Notes under the pieces: model-generated
The model's database searches: none
Seen by the model: only the letters and a program-made list of their open reading frames with translations
What the model was told of the DNA's origin: nothing
Translations under genes and position numbers: made by a program
Origin: Nonomuraea gerenzanensis
GTDB lineage: Bacteria; Actinomycetota; Actinomycetes; Streptosporangiales; Streptosporangiaceae
Assembly (NCBI RefSeq): GCF_020215645.1
Contig: NZ_CP084058.1
Coordinates: 10,966,501 to 11,030,500, forward strand
Reading direction: 5' to 3'
DNA: 64,000 nt
Shown here: positions 50,193 through 59,299 of the stretch, piece after piece
Layout of the letters: the number at the start of each line of letters is the position of its first letter
Numbering within the stretch: the stretch's first letter is position 1

Positions 50193-51215
50193 TTGGTCGT
50201 CTTCGCCTGTGCAGCATGCGGCGCCGTGATGACCGCGAAGGTGGCGCGGGTGGCGCTCCCCGACCACTCCGGCCAGAAGTACGGCCATGACCTGCTCCCC
50301 CATCTGCTGGAGCCAGGAACATACGCCGTAGATCCCGGAAACGGTCAACCCTGGCAACCATGGGAACCCGAGCCGGAAGAACGCCTCGTCCGATTGCAGA
50401 TGTACCGCATCACGGGGCCTCCGAACAGGATCGGGATCGCGCCGGGTGACGTCCGCGGGACCGTCTTCATTCCGGAGCGGCTGGGCGGCTGCTGTTGCGG
50501 GTGGGACGGCCAGTACGGCCCCAACCTCGCGTGCGCGGAATGCGGCTGTCCGGTGGCGACCCGCGTCGACGACTGCGGGTTCTGGCAGGTGGTGTGGCTC
50601 GAACCGGACGCCGTACACCCCGTCGCCGTCGCCGGCCCCGTCCCGCGGGTGATGGACTGGGACGAACTGCCGAGCACGCCACCCGCCGACCCGCGTGATT
50701 GCTGGAGCGCCCCCTGGGAGGCCGCAGTCGCGGTGACACTGGCGCACCTGCTGGTGGCCTCGGACGGTAAGCGGGTATCCGTCCCTGACGGACCCGTCGC
50801 GAAGGCGTTCCGCCGGGCGATCGACGGCCTGCTCCCTGCGGGGCCACCGGAACGACACCTCGTCCTGGCCGGGCCCGGCCTGTCCACCGCCATCACCGAC
50901 ATCGCCCTGGTACCACGGCATCCACAGACCGGCGAGGCATGGCCGTGCGACGCAGAAACGGTGGTGCCACTGGCCGCGGACGTGTGGACGTACCTCGCCT
51001 TCCACGACGACCGGCGGCTCGTGCCCGCGGCGCGCGGGATGCCTGCCGAGGTCCGCCGTGATGATTCATCCCCGCTGCTGCCGAACTCTCTATTCCGTCC
51101 TGATGGGCGGGTGTTTCTTCGCACGCTGGAGCGACTGGCGCCGATTCGGCAGCCGTGGCTGCGCCCCATCTACGACCGGGTCAAAGACCGTCCGTACATG
51201 CACCCGTTCTCGTAG
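50193..51215 (+). CDS. hypothetical protein with two zinc-binding Cys clusters
   Basis: 340 residues; TTG start at 50193 with GGAGA eight bases upstream. Cys pairs occur at the N-terminus ('FACAACGAVMT', CxxC) and around residue 95-115 ('GGCCCGWDGQ', 'LACAECGCPVATR'), likely two zinc ribbons. The rest is mixed alpha/beta with a helical C-terminus ('FLRTLERLAPIRQPWLRPIY'). Proteins like this occur in actinomycetes without assigned function. It begins ~470 bases after the right att core and might belong to a second, tandem element. Confidence 0.75.
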   Translation: MVVFACAACGAVMTAKVARVALPDHSGQKYGHDLLPHLLEPGTYAVDPGNGQPWQPWEPEPEERLVRLQMYRITGPPNRIGIAPGDVRGTVFIPERLGGCCCGWDGQYGPNLACAECGCPVATRVDDCGFWQVVWLEPDAVHPVAVAGPVPRVMDWDELPSTPPADPRDCWSAPWEAAVAVTLAHLLVASDGKRVSVPDGPVAKAFRRAIDGLLPAGPPERHLVLAGPGLSTAITDIALVPRHPQTGEAWPCDAETVVPLAADVWTYLAFHDDRRLVPAARGMPAEVRRDDSSPLLPNSLFRPDGRVFLRTLERLAPIRQPWLRPIYDRVKDRPYMHPFS

Positions 51216-51339
51216 CCGTAAGACCTCGAACACAAACGCCTACGCCACGAGAAGGGCCAGCACCAGACCAAGTCGCATCCCTCGCGCCAAGGGCCTCTGG
51301 TCGACCGGATGCCTGGGAACCGTCAACCCCGTAAGCTAC

Positions 51340-51570
51340 TGAGGTTGATAACGCGCGCTAACGCCAGAGCCTCCGCACGGACATTGTCCCTGTGGGCTCT
51401 CATTCGGCGTCAATCAGGCGGCCACGAGGTTTCGGCGCTGGCCGCCGAACGCCTCGGCCTCCCGTTCACCACCTACCGCCGCCATCTGACGACCGGCATC
51501 GAACGCGTCTGCACCGACCTTTGGCACCAGGAGCTGTACGGCAGATCCAGCCGAGCACGCCGGAGGCTGT
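51340..51570 (+). pseudogene. 3'-truncated remnant of an HTH-ending regulatory protein
   Basis: The plus frame encodes 'TLSLWALIRRQSGGHEVSAL' and 'AERLGLPFTTYRRHLTTGIE', then 'RVCTDLWHQELYG', which resembles the C-terminal end of actinomycete ATP-binding or NB-ARC-like proteins with a terminal helix-turn-helix. No upstream part of such a protein is present, and the frame runs antisense into the next gene without its own stop nearby. I read it as a fragment left by recombination. Confidence 0.4.
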
Positions 51571-54335
51571 CAGCTGGCCCGTTCGAGGAAGGCGCGTACC
51601 TCCTCGGCCTCCGGGACACCCAGCTCACCATAGAGGCCGAGGGCCAGCCGCCCGTGCTCGACGGCCTGCTCCGCGCGCCCGAGCGCGAGGCACGCCCGCG
51701 CCAGCCCGTCGTGGGCGCGTGCCTGCTCGGGCCGGTTGCGCGTCAGGTCGGCGAGCGCGAGCGCGGCCGTGTGCTCCTCGACCGCCAGGGCCGGATCGCC
51801 CGCCGCCTCGGCCAGCCCGTTGAGCGCGGCCGCCTCGTCAGTGTTGTTGCCGAGTGCGCGGTAGAGCGCCGCGGCCTGCTCGTGGCGGGTGCGCGCCTGG
51901 GCCGGCTCGCCCTGGTGCCGCAGCACGACACCGAGGAGGTTGAGCGTCATCGCCTCCCCCGCCGGGTTGCCGACCTTGCGGTGCAGGGCCAGCGCCAGGT
52001 CGAGATGGCGGCGCGCCTCCTCGGGCCGGTCGGCGCGGTCGAGGACGAGGGCGAGGATGCCGAGCACGTGCGCCTCGGCCCAGGTGTCGGCGCCGATCCG
52101 GGTGAGGTCGAGTGCCTGCTTGAGGTGGCGCTCCGCCTGCGCGTCCTGGCGCTGGCGCAGAGCGACGTTCCCCAGCGTGAGCAGGGCACGGGCCTGTTCC
52201 CGTGGTGTCGGGCCGGCGTCCAGGGCCTCGTGGGCGTGCCGCTCGGCGTGCTCGTACTCGCCCATCCGCCAGTACGTCCACGCCAGGTCGGTGAGCGCCT
52301 GCGCCTCGAACCCGCTGCCGAGCGTGCGGCTGCGGCGCAGCACCAGGGTGTGCAGCGTGAGCGCGTCGTCGTGGTGCGCCTGCCGGTCGAGGTAGGGCCG
52401 CATCGCCAGGCCCAGCATGCCCACGCAGATCTCCGGTCCGTGGACGGCGGTGGCGATGATGTTGGCGCGTTCGGCGTCGAGCCAGGCGAGCGCCTCCGCG
52501 TCATCGCGGATGGGCGCGATCGGGGTGGCCGGCTCCGGGATGCCCTCGCGGTGGCTGAGGCTGTCGGGAAAGAGCCGGTCCATCGCCGCGCGGGAGCGGT
52601 GCAGGTAGTAGCCGAGCAGCCGCAGGCAGGCGCCGTCGTCCTCGGCGAGGCTGCGGGCGTGCTCGCGGAGCAGGTCGTGGAAGGTGTAGCGGCCGGGTTC
52701 GAGCTGCAGCAGCATGTGGGCGTCGAGCAGCTCTTCGAGCAGTTCCTCGGCCTCGTCTTCCGCGATCCCCGCCAGTGCGGCGGCGCCGCAGGGGTCGATG
52801 TCGCGGCCCGGCACCAGCCCGAGCAGGCGGAACATGCGCTGCTCGGCCTCGTCGAGCTGCTCGTAGGAGACGGTGAACGCCGCCGACACCCCGTCCAGGA
52901 GCCGGCGGTGATCCCGCAGCCGGCCCGCGAGGAAGGACACGGTCCAGCGCGGGCGGTGCTGGAGGCGGGCGGCCGAGATCCGGATGGCGAGCGGCAGGTG
53001 CCCGCACAACCCCAGCACCTCGCGGACGGCCTCCGGCTCCTGGTGGGCGCGGTCGCCGACGATGCGCTCGAACAGCCCCGCGGCCTCCTGCTCGCCCAGC
53101 ACGTCGACCGACAACGCCTGGGCGCCTTCGAGATCGACGAGCCGCCGTCTGCTGGTGATCAGGACGAGGGTGCCGGAATGTCCCGGCAGCAGGGGGCGTA
53201 CGTGCTCGGCGTCGAAGGCGTTGTCCAGGACGACCAGGACGCGGCGGCCGGCCAGCTCCGCGCGCCAGAGGGCGCCACGTTCCGCCGGCGTGACCGGGAT
53301 GCGGTCGGCGGGCACCCCGAGCTGGCGCAGCAGCGCCTCCAGCGCGGCGGCGGCGTCGATCGGCTCCCGGCCCGCGGTGTGGGCCTGCAGGTCGATGAAG
53401 AGGTGGCCGTCGGGAAAGCGGTCCGCCAGCCGGTGCGCCACGTGGACGGCGAGCGTGGTCTTGCCGATCCCGGCCATGCCGTCGATGGTGACGACCGGCG
53501 AACGTTCGTCCGCGAGCCGTTCCAGCTCGGCGGTCCGTCCTGAGAAATCGGGAATGTCGTACGGCAGGAAAGTGGAGCGACGCGGCGGCCCGGACGCGGC
53601 CGGCTCCGCCGGGCGCAGGTCCGGATCGTCGGCCAGGACCGCCCGCTCCAGCTCGGTGAACGCGTGCCCGGGGTCGAGGCCCTGTTCCTCCGCCAGCGCC
53701 GCACGGTAGGCACGCGCCGCCGCCAGCGCGTCGGCCTGCCGCCCCGCCCGGTGCAGGGCCAGGACAAGGTGCCCGTTGAGCTTCTCGCGCAGCGGGTTGA
53801 CACTCACCTGCGCGGCGAGCTCGTCGAGCAGCTCGGCGTGCCACCCGGCCGCGAGCTCACCCTCCACCAGGCGCTCGTACGCCGACAACCGCCGGTCGTT
53901 CCAGAGCTCCCTGACCCCGCTGACGTAATGCGCGTGCACGTCCTCCAGCGCCTCGCCGCCCCACAACGCCAGCGCCTCGCGCAACCGCCCGGCGGCCACC
54001 AGCTCGGTGAACTCCAGTGCGTCCACCTGCCCGGGCTCGGGCCTCGCGACGTAACCGCCCGCCCGCGTCTCCAGCAGATGTCCGGCCCCCGCACCGCGCA
54101 GCACCTTGCGGATCGCCGTGATCGAGGCGTGGATCTGCGACCTGGCGGTGTCCGGCTGGTCGTAGCCCCACATCGCGTCGATGAGCCGCTCGATGCTGAT
54201 CGACCGGCCGGCGTTGAGCAGGAGGTAGGCCAGGACGGCCCGGTGACGTGGGGCGATGCCCGGCGGCGAGGAGCCGTCGACCGTCAGCTGGACGGGACCG
54301 AGAAGGGTGAAGCGCACCACCGTCGTCTCCCCCAT
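51570..54335 (-). CDS. AfsR/SARP-family transcriptional regulator (BTAD, NB-ARC, TPR)
   Basis: About 921 residues from ATG 54335 ('MGETTVVRFTLLGPVQL'). Order: OmpR-type DNA-binding domain (~8-95, 'RHRAVLAYLLLNAG', 'SQIHASITAIRKVL'); BTAD (~100-250, 'YVSGVRELWNDRRLSAYERL'); NB-ARC with Walker A 'DGMAGIGKTTLAVHVA' and Walker B 'RVLVVLDNAFD'; then ~350 residues of TPRs. AfsR-type proteins activate secondary-metabolite or stress genes, gated by nucleotide binding. It is divergent from the two small enzyme genes at 54422 and 54911, its likely targets. Confidence 0.95.
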   Translation of the reverse strand: MGETTVVRFTLLGPVQLTVDGSSPPGIAPRHRAVLAYLLLNAGRSISIERLIDAMWGYDQPDTARSQIHASITAIRKVLRGAGAGHLLETRAGGYVARPEPGQVDALEFTELVAAGRLREALALWGGEALEDVHAHYVSGVRELWNDRRLSAYERLVEGELAAGWHAELLDELAAQVSVNPLREKLNGHLVLALHRAGRQADALAAARAYRAALAEEQGLDPGHAFTELERAVLADDPDLRPAEPAASGPPRRSTFLPYDIPDFSGRTAELERLADERSPVVTIDGMAGIGKTTLAVHVAHRLADRFPDGHLFIDLQAHTAGREPIDAAAALEALLRQLGVPADRIPVTPAERGALWRAELAGRRVLVVLDNAFDAEHVRPLLPGHSGTLVLITSRRRLVDLEGAQALSVDVLGEQEAAGLFERIVGDRAHQEPEAVREVLGLCGHLPLAIRISAARLQHRPRWTVSFLAGRLRDHRRLLDGVSAAFTVSYEQLDEAEQRMFRLLGLVPGRDIDPCGAAALAGIAEDEAEELLEELLDAHMLLQLEPGRYTFHDLLREHARSLAEDDGACLRLLGYYLHRSRAAMDRLFPDSLSHREGIPEPATPIAPIRDDAEALAWLDAERANIIATAVHGPEICVGMLGLAMRPYLDRQAHHDDALTLHTLVLRRSRTLGSGFEAQALTDLAWTYWRMGEYEHAERHAHEALDAGPTPREQARALLTLGNVALRQRQDAQAERHLKQALDLTRIGADTWAEAHVLGILALVLDRADRPEEARRHLDLALALHRKVGNPAGEAMTLNLLGVVLRHQGEPAQARTRHEQAAALYRALGNNTDEAAALNGLAEAAGDPALAVEEHTAALALADLTRNRPEQARAHDGLARACLALGRAEQAVEHGRLALGLYGELGVPEAEEVRAFLERAS

Positions 54336-54421
54336 CTCCCTCACATCGCGAACGCATAGCGAATGTATCAATCCGGGCGGCGACTCTGTCCTTACACGAA
54401 ATCACGACAGAGGAGCACACG

Positions 54422-54874
54422 ATGGAAGCCCGGATGAAGAACCCCGCCACGATCATCCCCGCCGCAATGAAGCCGATCATGGAGCTGATGAAGGCCGCCC
54501 AGTCGCAGGGGCTCCCCATGGAGCTGATGGAGATGATCCACCTGCGTGTCAGCCAGATCAACGGCTGCAGTTTCTGCGTCGACACCGGTCTGAAGAGCCT
54601 GCGCAAGCTCGGCGAGAGCGACGAGCGCATCGGCCTGGTCGCCGCCTGGCGGGAGGCCCCGTACTACACCGACGCCGAGCGGGCGGCGCTGGAGCTGGCC
54701 GAGGCGGCGACCCGGCTGGCCGACCACACCGACGCCGTCTCCGACGAGGTCTGGGACAACGCCGCCGACCACTTCGACGAGAACCAGCTCGCCTCGATCC
54801 TGCTGATGATCGCCGTCACCAACCTCTTCAACCGCCTGAACGCCCCGATCCGCCAGGTCGCCGGCAGCTGGTAA
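54422..54874 (+). CDS. carboxymuconolactone-decarboxylase (AhpD-like) family protein
   Basis: 150 residues, ATG 54422 after GAGGAG. The helical CMD domain has 'MEMIHLRVSQINGCSFCVDT', the E...CxxC core of AhpD-type peroxidase/disulfide reductases; the His that usually follows at C+4 is Gly here ('CSFCVDTGLK'). Such proteins reduce peroxides or act in oxidative-stress defence, or decarboxylate. It leads a two-gene run with the monooxygenase-like gene and is divergent from the AfsR gene. Confidence 0.88.
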   Translation: MEARMKNPATIIPAAMKPIMELMKAAQSQGLPMELMEMIHLRVSQINGCSFCVDTGLKSLRKLGESDERIGLVAAWREAPYYTDAERAALELAEAATRLADHTDAVSDEVWDNAADHFDENQLASILLMIAVTNLFNRLNAPIRQVAGSW

Positions 54875-54910
54875 GCCCTCTCACCCCGTCAAGAACAGGA
54901 GACACCGAAC

Positions 54911-55201
54911 ATGTCCGCAGTCCGTTCGCACCGCTACTCCGTCCCCGACGCCGACCTGGAGGAGTTCCTGGCCCGCCGGAGCTCGCTGATCGCCACCGTC
55001 CGGGAGGGGCACCCCGGCCTCACCAGCACCGTCCTGATCCGGCTGGAGGACGGCACCTACACCGACACCTGGCACTGGGAGAGCGCCGAGCAGCTCGGCG
55101 CCGCCCTCGCCGCCATCTTCACCTTCCCGGAGGCGCCGCTGACCATGGGCCTGACCAAGGACGCCATCGCCCTGAACGGCGAGGTCGTCGACGAGCGTTG
55201 A
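54911..55201 (+). CDS. antibiotic-biosynthesis-monooxygenase-fold protein
   Basis: 96 residues with GGAGACACC upstream of ATG 54911. A ferredoxin-like alpha+beta barrel is suggested by 'HRYSVPDADLEEFLARRSSL', 'GHPGLTSTVLIRLEDGTYTD' and 'WHWESAEQLGAALA', typical of ABM-domain proteins. They act on small aromatic or quinone-like molecules or are simply structural. 36 bases after the AhpD-like gene, probably one operon. Confidence 0.8.
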   Translation: MSAVRSHRYSVPDADLEEFLARRSSLIATVREGHPGLTSTVLIRLEDGTYTDTWHWESAEQLGAALAAIFTFPEAPLTMGLTKDAIALNGEVVDER

Positions 55202-55214
55202 GGGCCCGCGGCCG

Positions 55215-56078
55215 AGACGCCCCTGAGCCCTGGATTTGCTGAGCGGTCTGGGCCCGGTCATAGATCCGCACCTCGTCGATGAGCCCGTCGAAGTACTCTT
55301 CCCAGACCAAGTTACTTCCGATGGTCAGAGCACCGCCGTCGACCTGGATCGCGTCGGACATCGGCACCTGTGCCAACTGCTGCCAACGCGCCTCCGTACT
55401 TGCCGGTGACCCGGCCCGTGTTCGAGGATGTGCCGGTGTTCCCGTGGCCGGAGCCGTCGGCGACAGTCGTCCCTGACGTCTCGTTCACGCCGTACGCGGC
55501 CACCAGCCCTTCCGGAGGCGTTGGTGTGGGTGTGGGATCGGTTGGCGTGGGGTCCGGAGTCGGTAGCAGGTCGTCCGATGGGACGATTGTGTCGGCCGTG
55601 GAGCCTTCCCGTAGTGAAGGGCCTCGTCGTTGCTCACCGTCGCCGGTTCCGGCAGGGTCGCCTCGCCCCGGTTCCTGACCGGGTCTTCCGCCAGGGCCTT
55701 GGCCTTTTCGTAAGTGGCCGGTAGCGGCTCGCCGACGCGCATGTAGGCACTGAACTCCAGCGGTGGCTCGTACTGGATGAATAGGACGGGTGCGTGGTCG
55801 GGCTGGTTGCGATCCCAGGGGCCGCCTTCCTCCGAGTAGTACTGGCGCCAGTTGATGGCGGTCGTCTCGAGGGCGCTCATCAGGACCAGGTCGTGGTCCT
55901 GCTCGCCGTTCCCCCAGGCCTGCACAATCGGTTCGATCGAGTACCACAACTCGCCGCCGCCCGAACAGCCCTCGGCGTCGCTGTACGCGCCCTTGGTCGG
56001 GGCCTGCCCGCTGGTCGTCCAGGTCGGCCGGACAGCGCCCAGCGGGAGACAGAGGCGACCCTGCGCACACCTGCTCAA
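55215..56078 (-). pseudogene. decayed secreted DNRLRE/LamG protein
   Basis: Three minus-strand frames together resemble one protein. Upstream (to ~55600): 'GELWYSIEPIVQAWGNGEQD', 'HDLVLMSALETTAINWRQYY', a DNRLRE-like module. Then, in another frame, a 'PTPTDPTPTPTPPEG' linker followed by 'LVAAYGVNETSGTTVADGSG', the start of a LamG domain; then, in a third frame, 'SDAIQVDGGALTIGSNLVWE' and 'FDGLIDEVRIYDRAQTAQQI', the end of a LamG domain. At least two frameshifts separate them and the N-terminus is missing. Similar modules occur in the RHS toxin at the left of the window, so it may be a relic of an RHS-type protein. Confidence 0.7.
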
Positions 56079-56245
56079 GCGGTAGAACTGACCGGCCGAC
56101 GCCGGCCGCCGTGGCCGTGGCCGTGCGGGTCGCCACGGATTCCGGCGGCTGGGCTCCCGAGCTCACCGCCCCTCCTCGCGCGCAGCGACACCCCGCCGGG
56201 CCTGCGTCGCCTGTCCGCCCTGTGGCGTGACGGCGACCGGCTGGC

Positions 56246-56743
56246 CTACGCGACCACCTTCGCGATGAAGGAGGTTAGGTTGTCCCGCGTGCGGGCCACC
56301 CGCTCCTGCACCGTCAAGGTCTCCTCGAAGTCGCCCCCGGCCGTCTCCTTCCTGCCCCGCGTGTAGAGGGAACAGGCCAGGTCGGAGCACAGGTACTGGC
56401 CCACGGTGTTGCCCAGCCGCCCCGCCTCCCCGGTGCGCCGCGCGCTCATCAGCGCCACCCCGCCGCCGGTGCGGACGGTCAGGCACAACGAGCACATGCT
56501 GCGCGAGGCGAAGCCCCGCGCGGCCCCCTTGACCGCCCGCAACGCGATCCCCACCAGGCCGCCGTCCTCGCGTTCGGCCACCACGTAGCCACGGTCAGGC
56601 GCCCCGGGATCGCGCCAGCCGAGGAAGTCGAGGTCCTGCCACGGTTGCTCGGCGAGATCTGCCGGCAGGCCCAGCCTCTTGGCCTCGCCTTTGGAACAGT
56701 TCACGAACGAACTGCGGATATCGCTCTCTGTTATCGGTCTCAT
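56246..56743 (-). CDS. FBP-domain (treble-clef zinc finger) protein
   Basis: 165 residues from ATG 56743 ('MRPITESDIRSSFVNCSKGE'). The C-terminal part has 'SRSMCSLCLTVRTGGGVALM' and 'QYLCSDLACSLYTRG', two Cys pairs of the FBP_C treble clef that in related proteins binds elongation factor G (fusidic-acid-resistance-like). No signal peptide, so it acts in the cytoplasm. It is divergent from the TetR gene, with palindromes between them. Confidence 0.88.
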   Translation of the reverse strand: MRPITESDIRSSFVNCSKGEAKRLGLPADLAEQPWQDLDFLGWRDPGAPDRGYVVAEREDGGLVGIALRAVKGAARGFASRSMCSLCLTVRTGGGVALMSARRTGEAGRLGNTVGQYLCSDLACSLYTRGRKETAGGDFEETLTVQERVARTRDNLTSFIAKVVA

Positions 56744-56763
56744 GGCTCGCACGCTATGCCAAG

Positions 56764-56793
56764 CTAATATAATTAGGCAAATTATTAATTTGC
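56764..56793. promoter_or_regulatory. twin palindromic operator between FBP and TetR genes
   Basis: CTAATATAATTAG (56764-56776) and GCAAATTATTAATTTGC (56777-56793) are adjacent palindromes in an AT-rich patch, unusual for this genome, directly upstream of the GGAGG of the TetR gene. They are the natural site for autoregulation and for control of the divergent FBP gene. Confidence 0.75.
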
Positions 56794-56808
56794 TTAGCGG
56801 AGGTTGTC

Positions 56809-57411
56809 ATGGCACGTGCTGGCATCACCGCCGAACGGCTCACCCGTGCGGCGGCCGAGGTGGCCGACGAGCTCGGCTTCGACCACGTGACCGGCTCCGC
56901 GGTCGCGCGCCGCCTCGGCGTGAAGGAGCCCAGTCTGTACGCCCACATCCGCAACGCCCGCGAACTGAAAGTTCGGGTGGCACTGCTGGCCCTGCAAGAG
57001 ATGGCCGACCTGACCGCCACCGCGATCGCCGGCCGCGCCGGCAAGCAGGCCCTGACCGCCCTGGCCGGCGTCTACCGCGACTACGCCAGAACCCGCCCCG
57101 GCCGCTACGCCGCCTCCCGCCACGAACTCGATCCGGAAACCGCCGCCCGCAGCGCCGGCCCCCGCCACAGTGAGATGCTGCGCGCCCTGCTGCGCGGCTA
57201 CGACCTGCCCGAGCCCGACCAGACCGACGCCATACGCTTCCTCGGCGCCGCCATCCACGGATACGTCAGCCTGGAAGCGGCCGGCTCCTTCAGCCACACC
57301 CCGCGCGACACCGACGCCTCCTGGACCTGGACACTCGACACCCTCGACCTCGCCCTGCGAGCCCGCTCCGCCAACCCCACCAACCCCGCCTACCTTGCCG
57401 GTCCCACCTGA
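56809..57411 (+). CDS. TetR-family transcriptional regulator (WHG-type C-terminus)
   Basis: 200 residues; ATG 56809 follows GGAGG. 'ADELGFDHVTGSAVARRLGV' and 'KEPSLYAHIRNARELKVRVA' are the TetR helix-turn-helix; the C-terminus ('DAIRFLGAAIHGYVSLEAAG') matches the WHG effector domain. The ligand is unknown. It probably represses itself and the divergent FBP gene. Confidence 0.93.
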   Translation: MARAGITAERLTRAAAEVADELGFDHVTGSAVARRLGVKEPSLYAHIRNARELKVRVALLALQEMADLTATAIAGRAGKQALTALAGVYRDYARTRPGRYAASRHELDPETAARSAGPRHSEMLRALLRGYDLPEPDQTDAIRFLGAAIHGYVSLEAAGSFSHTPRDTDASWTWTLDTLDLALRARSANPTNPAYLAGPT

Positions 57412-57679
57412 CAGCCAACCGCCACCTGCACCACCGTCAACGCGGTCATGGCAATGGAGTGACATGACCTCCTGGCAGCGGCTTCACCGGCCTTTCTTCA
57501 ACCTTTCTCCGGACCGGGATCCATGATCCGCGCATTCACGCTGTCCGCAGGATTCCGTAGGGTGAAATCACCTTCTCCGAACCCCCCCGCCAGCTCAGGA
57601 ATGATCCAACTCGCCCACCCAAACCTGGATGGCCGCCCTGGCCCGCTCCGCCGTCAGCCGAGACGGGCGCGGTGATGGT
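57412..57679. other. non-coding stretch after the TetR gene
   Basis: About 270 bases with no supported gene, repeat or RNA; at its right end the decayed helicase gene begins on the minus strand. Confidence 0.35.
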
Positions 57680-58566
57680 CAGCGGACTGGTTCTGGCCCG
57701 CACCCGTCTCCCCGCTGGGCGCGCAGGTGCTTGGCGTGCCCGTCCGCGATCGAATCGATCAGCCGGTAGCGATAGACCACGTCAGCGGTCACCGGCCGCC
57801 GTCACCGCGGCTGAAGCAGGGCCGACATCAGCAGCCGGCGGGCATGCGGCAAATGCGCGAAAAGCCGCCGATACGATTCCGCGGCCGCGATATGCGCCTC
57901 ATCGACCACGATGAAATCGATGTCGTCCGGGGCGCGCCCGGGCGAAGGTGCCTCTGATCACCCGCCCCGGTGTGACGATCAGCGCCCGCCGCCGGGTGAA
58001 GGCAAGCGTGGCGGCGACGCCCAGCGCCGTCTTGCCGGCACCCACGGACATCACACAGGCGGCGTCGGCCTGCCCCCGCCGGTAGTAGTTGGCCAGCGCC
58101 GCGATGGCCTCGCTCTGGCATTGACGCAACGGCTCCAGGGTCAGGCGCTCCCGTACCTGGTCGAAATAGCTCCGCTCGACCACCTGTGGCCGGGCCGGAG
58201 GCGTGACGATCGCCAGTGGCGTGGCGCCCATGTCGTCAGGGACCGGAGCGACGGGCCGCGCGATGAGGTACATCGCCAAGGCGGGGTCGTCACGAAGAAC
58301 GCGTTGAAGCTGCTCGACGCACAACCTGACGTCTCGGCGGATCATCTCGTACGAGAACCGCAGCACGGTATACCGCAACCCGACCAGGTGATTCTGCCGG
58401 ATCCTGTCGTGCGGGAAAGCCGTCCTGTCGCTGTGGTACGCGAACCCGTCCAGCACGTGCTGTGCGATTCCACTGGTCGCTGCGAAGCTGAGCACCCACT
58501 TGACGAAGGCGTTCTCAAGGGAAGGATTCGCCCCGGATCAGATCGACGCGACGGGCCACCTTCACC
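57680..58566 (-). pseudogene. decayed DEAD/DEAH helicase with N-terminal nuclease-like region
   Basis: Reading leftward from a GTG at ~58566 (GTGA overlap with the upstream gene): 'VARRVDLIRGESFP', a frameshift near 58520, then 'ENAFVKWVLSFAATSGIAQH', 'VLRFSYEMIRRDVRLCVEQL' (DUF559/Vsr-like end), 'LRQCQSEAIAALANYYRRGQ', Walker A-like 'MSVGAGKTALGVAATLAF', 'LIVTPGRVIRG'. A second frameshift leads to 'DDIDFIVVDEAHIAAAESYR' (motif II DEAH). After a deletion, 'VVYRYRLIDSIADGHAKHL' appears. The pieces are collinear parts of one superfamily-2 helicase of the type III restriction/phage-defence style, now broken. Confidence 0.7.
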
Positions 58567-59230
58567 GCCCCTCCGCGTCGAGTGCGGCGACCTTCGCCTC
58601 CGAGTCCGCGCGCCGGTAACTCTCCCCGAACCGCTGAGCTCGCCGGCTCACCGCCACGGCGTCGCGAAGCGCACCCTCGGTCTTCAGAAGCTTCATCCAG
58701 ACCTCCACGGACGCGAGCCGAGCGAACCCTCGTGTCAGATCCGCTTCATCCATCGCGACAGCATGCGGGACCGCCTCTATCAGGCCGAGATCGAGGGCAG
58801 CGAACACCTCAACGAACTGCAGCCCCTCAGGCGCAGACCGGCGCCGCGACCACAACTGCTTGATGGCGCCCTGCAGGAGGAAGTGGTGGTCCGACGCGAT
58901 GCCCGGAAGTTCCGCTCCTTCCCACACCCAGCGAACGAGCCCGTTCGTGTCCATGTGTCCGGTGTCGGCGAAGGCTCGGCGATGGGCCGGGGAAGCGCTG
59001 CTCCCGCCCTCCGGAGTCGGCCAGTACAGGTACCGGGAACCGCGCACCTGGCGAGGCCGTACATGAGCGTCCGGCAGCCGGGAGCGGTCGATGTCTGGGC
59101 TGCCGGCGAACCCTATGCCGGAGATGTCCGCCATCCGCGTGTACCACCGTGTCACCGGCCGATCCCCCTCCGCCTGCGTCTGAGCAGGCAGCGAGAAGAT
59201 CACCGCCCGAAAGGGGTCGAGTGTTACGGC
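58562..59230 (-). CDS. hypothetical protein, probably 5'-truncated
   Basis: Coding signal starts near 59230 ('LDPFRAVIFSLPAQTQAEGD') and runs to the stop at 58562, which overlaps the start of the helicase pseudogene (GTGA). The frame is open further upstream, but there it reads antisense-like sequence and the remains of another gene. The protein contains 'WYTRMADISGIGFAGSPDID', 'SRYLYWPTPEGG' and 'FADTGHMDTNGLVRWVWEGA'; no family is recognised. Together with the helicase it looks like a former two-gene restriction or defence operon. Confidence 0.4.
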   Translation of the reverse strand, partial: AVTLDPFRAVIFSLPAQTQAEGDRPVTRWYTRMADISGIGFAGSPDIDRSRLPDAHVRPRQVRGSRYLYWPTPEGGSSASPAHRRAFADTGHMDTNGLVRWVWEGAELPGIASDHHFLLQGAIKQLWSRRRSAPEGLQFVEVFAALDLGLIEAVPHAVAMDEADLTRGFARLASVEVWMKLLKTEGALRDAVAVSRRAQRFGESYRRADSEAKVAALDAEGR

Positions 59231-59299
59231 GGCGGCGGCCTGATCGTCTGCGGTTGATCGTTCTGAAGGCCGGAGGGCAGATCGGCGCGTGGGCGACCC

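Noticed and set aside
51309..53543. 744-codon plus-strand frame opposite the AfsR gene
   Set aside because: Only its first ~85 codons look protein-like; the rest is an antisense shadow of the AfsR domains.
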